10,104 nt of DNA. Source: Vulcanimicrobiota bacterium. GTDB taxonomy: Bacteria > Vulcanimicrobiota > Vulcanimicrobiia > Vulcanimicrobiales > Vulcanimicrobiaceae. This document shows positions 5,611-10,104 of the stretch, one piece after another. Position numbers and translations under genes: made by a program. The notes beneath the pieces are model-generated. The model searched no databases. It had not been told where the DNA came from and was given only the letters and a program-made list of their open reading frames with translations. The stretch's first letter is position 1. Every line of letters starts with the position of its first letter. The stretch lies in assembly GCA_019233165.1 (NCBI GenBank), contig JAFAMS010000033.1, forward strand, positions 1 through 10,104, given 5' to 3'.

Positions 5611-6642
5611 CTAGCCGGCAACCGCCTCCGCATTGGCGACGATCTCGCCGTCGAGCCTCGCGCCCGCGGCGACTTCGTAGTGCATCCCCACGATCGCGTT
5701 CTCGAGCTGCGCGCCGTCGCCGACGACCACGTCGTCCCACAAAATCGAGCGCGCGATGCGGCAACCTTCTCCGATGCGCGCACCCGCGCCGATGACCGAC
5801 GGGCCGGCGATCGTCGTCCCGGCGCCGACGCGAACCGCGTCGCCGACGTACACGTCGCCCGAAATCGTCACACCGGCTCCGAGGACGGCGTCGGACGGGA
5901 CGCCGCGCGCCCTGGCGCCGCGCAAAGCGAGGCGTCCGGAAAGAGCGTCTTTCGTCGCCCGCCGGTATTCGGAAGGCGTACCGATATCGCACCAATACGC
6001 ACCGGGCGCGGGCATCCCGTAGAACGCGGCGTTCTGCCGTTGCAGCGCGGGGAAGACGTCCTTGCCGAAGTCGATGAACGTCGCGGCCGGGATGTGCTTG
6101 AAGATGGCCGGATCGAAGCAATAGATCGCGGTGTTGACGAGGTGAGAGCGCTCGGTGCCCTTCGGCGGTTTCTCCTGAAAGTCGACGATACGCCCATCGG
6201 GGGCCGTGATCACGACGCCGTACTGTTCGACGTCTTGCGCTTCATAGAGCGCGATCGAGGCGAGCGCTTTGCGTTCGCGGTGAAATGCGATGAGCTGCGA
6301 GAGATCGATGTCGCTCAGGATGTCGCAGCCGATGACGAGGAACGTCCCCTCCGCGAAGAACCCTTCCATCTGCTTGACGGCGCCGGCACTTCCCATCAGC
6401 TCCGGCTCGTACAAATAGTGCAGCCGCACGCCGTAGCGCGACCCGTCGCCGAATTCCTCGCGAATTTGGTCGGCGTGGTAATGAAGGTTGATCGCGACGT
6501 CTTCGATCCCGTAGGACCGCAAATAGCGTAAGATCTGCGCGGAGATCGCTTCCCCGGCGACGGGGACCAAGGGCTTGGGGACCTGGCGGGTCAGCGGATA
6601 GAGACGCGTGCTCATCCCGCCGGCGAGAATCATCGCTTTCAC
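5611..6642 (-). CDS. NDP-sugar pyrophosphorylase with left-handed beta-helix C-terminus
   Basis: A 343-residue sugar-phosphate nucleotidyltransferase that makes an activated nucleotide sugar and pyrophosphate from NTP and sugar 1-phosphate. The Rossmann-like domain begins MKAMILAGGMSTRLYPLT, the nucleotide-binding loop, followed by VPKPLVPVAG (21-30, Lys23), ELMGSAGAV (81-89), VIGCDILSD (103-111, metal Asp107), FQEKP (155-159) and YWCDIGTPSEYRRA (216-229). From about 248 to 335 there are hexapeptide repeats (DAVLGAGVTISGDVYVGDAV and following) forming a left-handed beta-helix. The architecture fits GTP-mannose-1-phosphate or glucose-1-phosphate enzymes; the exact sugar and nucleotide cannot be read. 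The C-terminal repeats show no clear acyltransferase signature. GTG 6642 overlaps the preceding stop as GTGA. Together with the glycosyltransferase gene it points to envelope polysaccharide synthesis. Confidence 0.92.
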   Translation of the reverse strand: MKAMILAGGMSTRLYPLTRQVPKPLVPVAGEAISAQILRYLRSYGIEDVAINLHYHADQIREEFGDGSRYGVRLHYLYEPELMGSAGAVKQMEGFFAEGTFLVIGCDILSDIDLSQLIAFHRERKALASIALYEAQDVEQYGVVITAPDGRIVDFQEKPPKGTERSHLVNTAIYCFDPAIFKHIPAATFIDFGKDVFPALQRQNAAFYGMPAPGAYWCDIGTPSEYRRATKDALSGRLALRGARARGVPSDAVLGAGVTISGDVYVGDAVRVGAGTTIAGPSVIGAGARIGEGCRIARSILWDDVVVGDGAQLENAIVGMHYEVAAGARLDGEIVANAEAVAG

Positions 6643-7388
6643 GACGTGCTCTTACCCCGCAGAACGCGCATCGCCGCGCTCTCCCGCAAAGCCAGCACGG
6701 CAAAAGCCGGAAGGGCGAGCTGCCGTCGCCAGCGCCGGGGTTCGCGAACGAGCCTGTAGAGCCACTCGAGTCCCATCTTTTGCAAAGCTGCCGGTGCGCG
6801 CCGGACGTTCCCTGCGAGGATATCGAAGGTCCCACCGACCCCTAATCCGACCACCGCGCCGGTCGCGGCGAGGTTGTCGGCGAGCCAGAGCTCCTGTTTC
6901 GGAGACCCCAGCGCTGCGAGAACGACGTTTGCGCCCGTCCGTTTAATCTCGGCCGCGACCGATTCGTTGCGCTCGGGCGCGAAGTAGCCGTCGTGGGTCC
7001 CGACGACCGTCGCGCCTTGCGCGCGCAGCACCGCGGCCGCACGTTCGGCGGTGTCGGCGCGACCGCCGAGCAGAAACAACCGGAGCCCGTCGGAGGACGG
7101 CCGGCGCGCGAGCGCGGCGAGGAGCGCGACGCCCGTCACGCGCTCGCGCAGCGGACCGCCGCGGAAGCGCGAGGCGAGGAGCAGGCCAACCGTGTCGCAG
7201 ACGACGAGCCCGGCGCGCTCGACGACGTCGCGAAAACGCGGGCTCCGCCGCGCTTCCATTACCATCTCGGTTCCGAGCGTGACGACGAGCGACGGGGCGG
7301 AGCCATGCGCGAGCGCGACGACGCGCTCGACCGCGGCGTCGCGTCCGACCGCATCGACGCGACACCCCAAGATCCGAATCGATTCCAC
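6639..7388 (-). CDS. WecG/TagA/CpsF family glycosyltransferase (GT26)
   Basis: A 249-residue enzyme of the family that transfers N-acetylmannosamine(uronic acid) or related sugars to undecaprenyl-diphosphate-linked GlcNAc, at the inner face of the membrane. Visible motifs are SIRILGCRVDAV (3-14), VVTLGTEMVMEARR (35-48, with Thr37), LVVCDTVGLLLASR (61-74, with Asp65), LFLLGGRADTAERAA (104-118), DGYF (133-136), LAALGSPKQELWLA (157-170) and GVGGTFDILAG (183-193). Thr37 and Asp65 match the residues reported, as I recall, as catalytic in TagA. The C-terminal RAPAALQKMGLEWLYRLVRE (197-216) plus a basic-hydrophobic end is the membrane-targeting appendage. GTG 7388 is 8 nt after the dapA stop with no clear ribosome binding site, suggesting re-initiation. 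The acceptor and sugar donor are not determined; WecG, TagA and CpsF roles are alternatives. Confidence 0.92.
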   Translation of the reverse strand: MESIRILGCRVDAVGRDAAVERVVALAHGSAPSLVVTLGTEMVMEARRSPRFRDVVERAGLVVCDTVGLLLASRFRGGPLRERVTGVALLAALARRPSSDGLRLFLLGGRADTAERAAAVLRAQGATVVGTHDGYFAPERNESVAAEIKRTGANVVLAALGSPKQELWLADNLAATGAVVGLGVGGTFDILAGNVRRAPAALQKMGLEWLYRLVREPRRWRRQLALPAFAVLALRESAAMRVLRGKSTS

Positions 7389-7396
7389 TTATACCG

Positions 7397-8284
7397 TCAC
7401 ACCGTTGCCGGACGGTAGGCGTCGAGCAAACCGCTCAGACGATCCTTCAAGTCGTCCGGCATCACCCCGAGCGGAGGCCGGCACCCGCCGACGCGCCATC
7501 CGAGCTGCTGCATCGCCCACTTCACCGGGATTGGGCTCGTCGTTGCGAAGAGCGCGGAGAAGAGCGGCGCGAGCTCGCGATGGATCATCGACGCGCGTGC
7601 GACGTCGCCGGCGCCGAAGGCCTGCATCATCTGCTTGAACTGTCGCGCGCAAAGATGCGACGCGACGCCGACGAGTCCGTCACCGCCGATTGCAAGCACC
7701 GGCAAGAACAACGGATCGTCGCCGCTGTAGAAGATGAAATCCTTGCGCCGGTCGCGCAGGACGGCCGTCATTTGCGCGAGGTCGCCGGTCGAATCCTTGA
7801 CGCCCTTGATGTTCGGAAAGCGATCTTGCAGCGTCTTGAGCGTCGTGGGGAGCATGTTCGCCGCGGTTCGTCCCGGGATGTTGTAGATGACGATCGGAAG
7901 CTCGGTCGATTCGGCGACTGCCCCGAAGTGGCGCAGCATCCCGTCTTGCGTCGGCTTGTTGTAGTACGGGACGACGACCAGGACGCCATCGACGCCGGCT
8001 TTGGCTGCCTCGCGCGTGAGCTCGACGGAATGCCGCGTGTTGTTGGAGCCGGTGTTGGCGATCACCGAGCCGCGGTCGCCGAGCCTCGCCTTGACGACTT
8101 CGAAGAGCTTGAGCTTCTCATCGGTCTCGACCGCCGGGCCTTCGCCCGTCGTGCCGCAGACGACGACGCCGTCGTTCCCGAGCGCGATCAGGTGCTCGGC
8201 AAGCCGTCCGGCCTCCTCGTAGTCGACGTCGCCCGACGGCGTGAAGGGCGTGATCATCGCGGTAAGCAGGCGGCCGAGTTGCAT
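7397..8284 (-). CDS. dapA: 4-hydroxy-tetrahydrodipicolinate synthase
   Basis: It condenses pyruvate with aspartate semialdehyde, the committed step to diaminopimelate (peptidoglycan) and lysine. At 295 residues it has the standard TIM-barrel length. Active-site residues are all present: Thr45-Thr46 in CGTTGEGP (43-50), Tyr108 in VPYYNKP (105-111), Tyr134 and Arg139 in YNIPGRT (134-140), and the Schiff-base lysine Lys163 in GVKDSTGD (161-168). GVASH (206-210) is also typical. ATG 8284 has a strong ribosome binding site. It lies 11 nt after the aspartokinase stop, which matches the asd-dapG-dapA order known from Bacillus subtilis. Its substrate is the product of the Asd encoded two genes upstream. 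Confidence 0.97.
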   Translation of the reverse strand: MQLGRLLTAMITPFTPSGDVDYEEAGRLAEHLIALGNDGVVVCGTTGEGPAVETDEKLKLFEVVKARLGDRGSVIANTGSNNTRHSVELTREAAKAGVDGVLVVVPYYNKPTQDGMLRHFGAVAESTELPIVIYNIPGRTAANMLPTTLKTLQDRFPNIKGVKDSTGDLAQMTAVLRDRRKDFIFYSGDDPLFLPVLAIGGDGLVGVASHLCARQFKQMMQAFGAGDVARASMIHRELAPLFSALFATTSPIPVKWAMQQLGWRVGGCRPPLGVMPDDLKDRLSGLLDAYRPATV

Positions 8285-8291
8285 GAGCGTT

Positions 8292-8297
8292 CCTCCT
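8292..8297 (-). promoter_or_regulatory. Strong ribosome binding site AGGAGG for dapA, overlapping the aspartokinase stop
   Basis: AGGAGG (8297 to 8292 on the minus strand) precedes ATG 8284 with a 7-nt spacer. Its first two bases are part of the TAG stop of the aspartokinase gene (8298-8296). It is the best ribosome binding site in the window and suggests high or independent initiation of dapA, in contrast to the coupled ATGA and GTGA junctions of its neighbours. Confidence 0.75.
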
Positions 8298-9534
8298 ACG
8301 TTCGCGCCGGCTCTTCGGACGCCTTACGGCCGAGCCGGAAGGCGTCGTGCAACGCCTGTTCGGCGCGCGACGCGTCCTCTTCCGGGACCAGCACGGAGAT
8401 GGTGATGTTCGAGTCCGTCGAGTGGATGATCTCGACACCGGCGTCGGTCACCGCCCGGACGACGCGATACATGACGCCGGGCGTTCCTCGCATCGAGGCG
8501 CCGACGATCGAAATCTTCGCGCAGTGCGTCCTGATCCGGACCGCAAGATTCATGTCTTTGAGCTCGTCGCGGACCACGTCGACGTTCTCCAGGTCGCAGA
8601 CGAAGAACACGCCTGCGGCGTTCACGTTGATCATGTCGATCGAAACGCCGCGCTCGGCGATCCGCTGCAGAAGCTGTCGGTCGAGCTCGGCGCGCTTGGG
8701 GATGTCTTCCTCGCCCGGAATGATCCGCACGAACGCGATGTCCGTTAGGGCCGTCACCCCGGTGACCGGCCGCTCGCGATCGATCGGCGTCCCCTCGTCG
8801 ATCGCGGTCCCGAAATTCGAACGCAAACCCTTGATGACGTACGGCGTCGTCCCATGCTGGGCGAGCCTCGCCGCTTTGGCGTGCATCACCTTCGCGCCGT
8901 TTCCGGCGAGCTCGACCATCTCGGACCAGTTGACGCGGTCGACGGTATGCGCGCCGGCGATTCGGCGCGGGTCGCCGGACATCACGCCGGAGACGTCGGT
9001 ATAGATTTCGACCGTCTCCGCGCCGAGCGCTTCGCCGATTGCGATCGCGGTCAGATCGCTTCCGCCGCGACCGAGCGTGGTGATAGAGCTCGTTCCGTCG
9101 GCGCCTTGAAAGCCGGCGACGACGGGGATCACGCCACGTGCGACGGCGCGTGCCAGATTCTCCGGGTCGACCGATTCGATGTTCGCGTCGCCCCACGCGC
9201 TGTTCGTTCGGATCCCGGCCTGTGCGCCGGTCATCGCTTGGGCTTCGGCTCCCCAGGAGGTGAGCAGCTCGGCGAAGATCGCGCACGAGATCAGCTCGCC
9301 GACGGCGAGGAGCAGGTCGCGATTGGGACCGTTGCGAGCCGGACCGAGGAGCCCGACGAGCGTGTCGGTCGCATACGGATCCGGCGCGCGCCCGATCGCC
9401 GAACATACGACGACCGGCGCGAAGCCGCGCGTTCGCGCTTCGAGGACGCGCGAGGCTGCGATCTCGCGCAGCTCCGGCGTCGAGAGCGACGAGCCCCCGA
9501 ACTTCAGGACGATGACTTTCGGCGTGGCGTTCAT
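8296..9534 (-). CDS. dapG: Aspartate kinase, DapG-like, with two ACT domains
   Basis: It phosphorylates aspartate, the first step of the aspartate family of amino acids. 412 residues. The kinase domain has VLKFGGSSL (9-17, ATP/aspartate lysine Lys11), TTLGRGGSDLTA (152-163), EIYTDVSGVMSGDPR (176-190) and VMHAKAARLA (216-225). Two ACT domains follow at about 265-330 and 338-402 for allosteric control. The second contains ISIVGASMRGTPGVMYRVVR (341-360) and HSTDSNITISVLV (371-383), closer in style to the diaminopimelate-inhibited B. subtilis DapG than to the STSEIKISV-type of LysC; this is a recollection. ATG 9534 is chosen because it begins directly before the conserved first strand and overlaps the asd stop as ATGA. 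The effector (meso-DAP, lysine or threonine) is inference; lysC is the cautious alternative name. Confidence 0.95.
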   Translation of the reverse strand: MNATPKVIVLKFGGSSLSTPELREIAASRVLEARTRGFAPVVVCSAIGRAPDPYATDTLVGLLGPARNGPNRDLLLAVGELISCAIFAELLTSWGAEAQAMTGAQAGIRTNSAWGDANIESVDPENLARAVARGVIPVVAGFQGADGTSSITTLGRGGSDLTAIAIGEALGAETVEIYTDVSGVMSGDPRRIAGAHTVDRVNWSEMVELAGNGAKVMHAKAARLAQHGTTPYVIKGLRSNFGTAIDEGTPIDRERPVTGVTALTDIAFVRIIPGEEDIPKRAELDRQLLQRIAERGVSIDMINVNAAGVFFVCDLENVDVVRDELKDMNLAVRIRTHCAKISIVGASMRGTPGVMYRVVRAVTDAGVEIIHSTDSNITISVLVPEEDASRAEQALHDAFRLGRKASEEPART

Positions 9535-10104
9535 GATGCGCGCGCCCGCGGGCGGAGCATTCCCTTCTCGAGCAGCAGCTCGATGATCTGGACTCCATTG
9601 GTCGCGGCGCCTTTGCGTAATTGGTCGCCGACAATCCACATCTGGAAGCGCGTCGACGGCGCCCCCTCCTCGCGCAGCACGTCGGCCTCGGGGCGCAAAC
9701 GCGCGACGTGAACGTCGTCGGTGTTCTCGACGTCGAGCGGCGTCACGATCCGTTCGGGATGATAGACGATTCCAGGCGCCGCTTCGAATGCGCGCGCCAG
9801 CTCCTCGCGCGTCGTAGGACGTGCGGTTTCGAAAAACACGGCTTCGCTGTGCGCGCGCCGCACGGGAACGCGGACCGTCGTTGCCGCGACGTGCAAGTTC
9901 GGAAGGCCTAGGACCTTGCGGGTCTCGGCCGCGACCTTCTTCTCTTCTCCCGAATCGCCGAATGCGTCGAACGAGCCGACCTGGGGGACGACGTTGCGGT
10001 AGATCGGCGCGGCGAACGTCCCGTCCGGCTCGCCGCCTTGTTCCTCGCGCGCCAGCGTTTCAAGTCCGGCACGCCCTGCGCCGCTGACGGCTTGATAGGT
10101 CGCG
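9531..10104 (-). CDS. asd: Aspartate-semialdehyde dehydrogenase, N-terminus outside window
   Basis: It reduces aspartyl phosphate with NADPH to aspartate semialdehyde, the substrate of DapA. The last 190 residues are visible. They begin at the conserved TYQAVSGAG and continue with YRNVVPQVGSFD (35-46), EEKK (53-56), TTVRVPVRRAHSEAVFFE (75-92, substrate Arg78 and catalytic-site His85), HVARLRPEADVLR (132-144) and MWIVGDQLRKGAATNGVQI (155-173). Residue numbers count from the window edge. The nucleotide-binding domain and the active-site cysteine are off the window, so intactness upstream cannot be checked. The TGA stop overlaps the aspartokinase ATG (ATGA), so the two are translationally coupled. 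The promoter of the cluster is not visible. Confidence 0.95.
   Translation of the reverse strand, partial: ATYQAVSGAGRAGLETLAREEQGGEPDGTFAAPIYRNVVPQVGSFDAFGDSGEEKKVAAETRKVLGLPNLHVAATTVRVPVRRAHSEAVFFETARPTTREELARAFEAAPGIVYHPERIVTPLDVENTDDVHVARLRPEADVLREEGAPSTRFQMWIVGDQLRKGAATNGVQIIELLLEKGMLRPRARAS

Noticed and set aside
7580..9004. Plus-strand open frame antisense to dapA and aspartokinase
   Set aside because: No domain, biased composition, opposite to two unmistakable enzymes.
9543..9554. Perfect 12-bp palindrome CGCCCGCGGGCG at the end of asd, just upstream of the aspartokinase start
   Set aside because: It encodes part of the Arg/Pro/Ala-rich Asd C-terminus, has no T run, and is expected by chance in GC-rich sequence.

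Overview
The window is GC-rich, densely coding bacterial DNA: twelve protein genes, two of them cut by the window edges, with almost no spacer and several GTG starts. No RNA gene, insertion sequence, CRISPR array or long repeat was seen. A lipoprotein signal and a periplasmic Spy/CpxP-like protein suggest a diderm. The asd-dapG-dapA order and protein style would fit an uncultured high-GC lineage such as Eremiobacterota (WPS-2). That assignment is an impression and could not be tested here.

Left part (1-2457). A truncated XRE-type regulator reads leftwards from what looks like a leaderless promoter overlapping an inverted repeat. Reading rightwards are a lipoprotein with a probable TIM-barrel domain, an ECF sigma factor, and a Spy/CpxP-like periplasmic protein whose start overlaps the sigma stop. 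The sigma factor is unusual. After region 4 it continues into a short hydrophobic segment and a tail resembling the C-terminal end of a membrane anti-sigma factor, and no separate anti-sigma gene is present. Sigma plus periplasmic sensor suggests an envelope-stress or metal-sensing module.

Middle (2460-4993). ribE and ribD (riboflavin synthesis) form a coupled pair on the minus strand. Divergent from ribD, only 19 nt away, is a single-pass membrane protein with a class III nucleotidyl cyclase domain whose metal-binding and catalytic positions are nearly all replaced. It is probably a pseudo-cyclase.

Right part (4983-10104). Six tightly packed minus-strand genes run asd (partial), dapG-like aspartokinase, dapA, a WecG/TagA/CpsF glycosyltransferase, an NDP-sugar pyrophosphorylase and a ComF-like phosphoribosyltransferase. 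They overlap by 4 nt or are separated by 8-22 nt, so they probably form one operon. It joins diaminopimelate/lysine synthesis to activated-sugar supply and a lipid-linked glycosyl transfer step, which together point to cell-envelope building. The strongest candidates for something undescribed are the sigma factor with an anti-sigma-like tail paired with a Spy-like protein, and the degenerate membrane cyclase.
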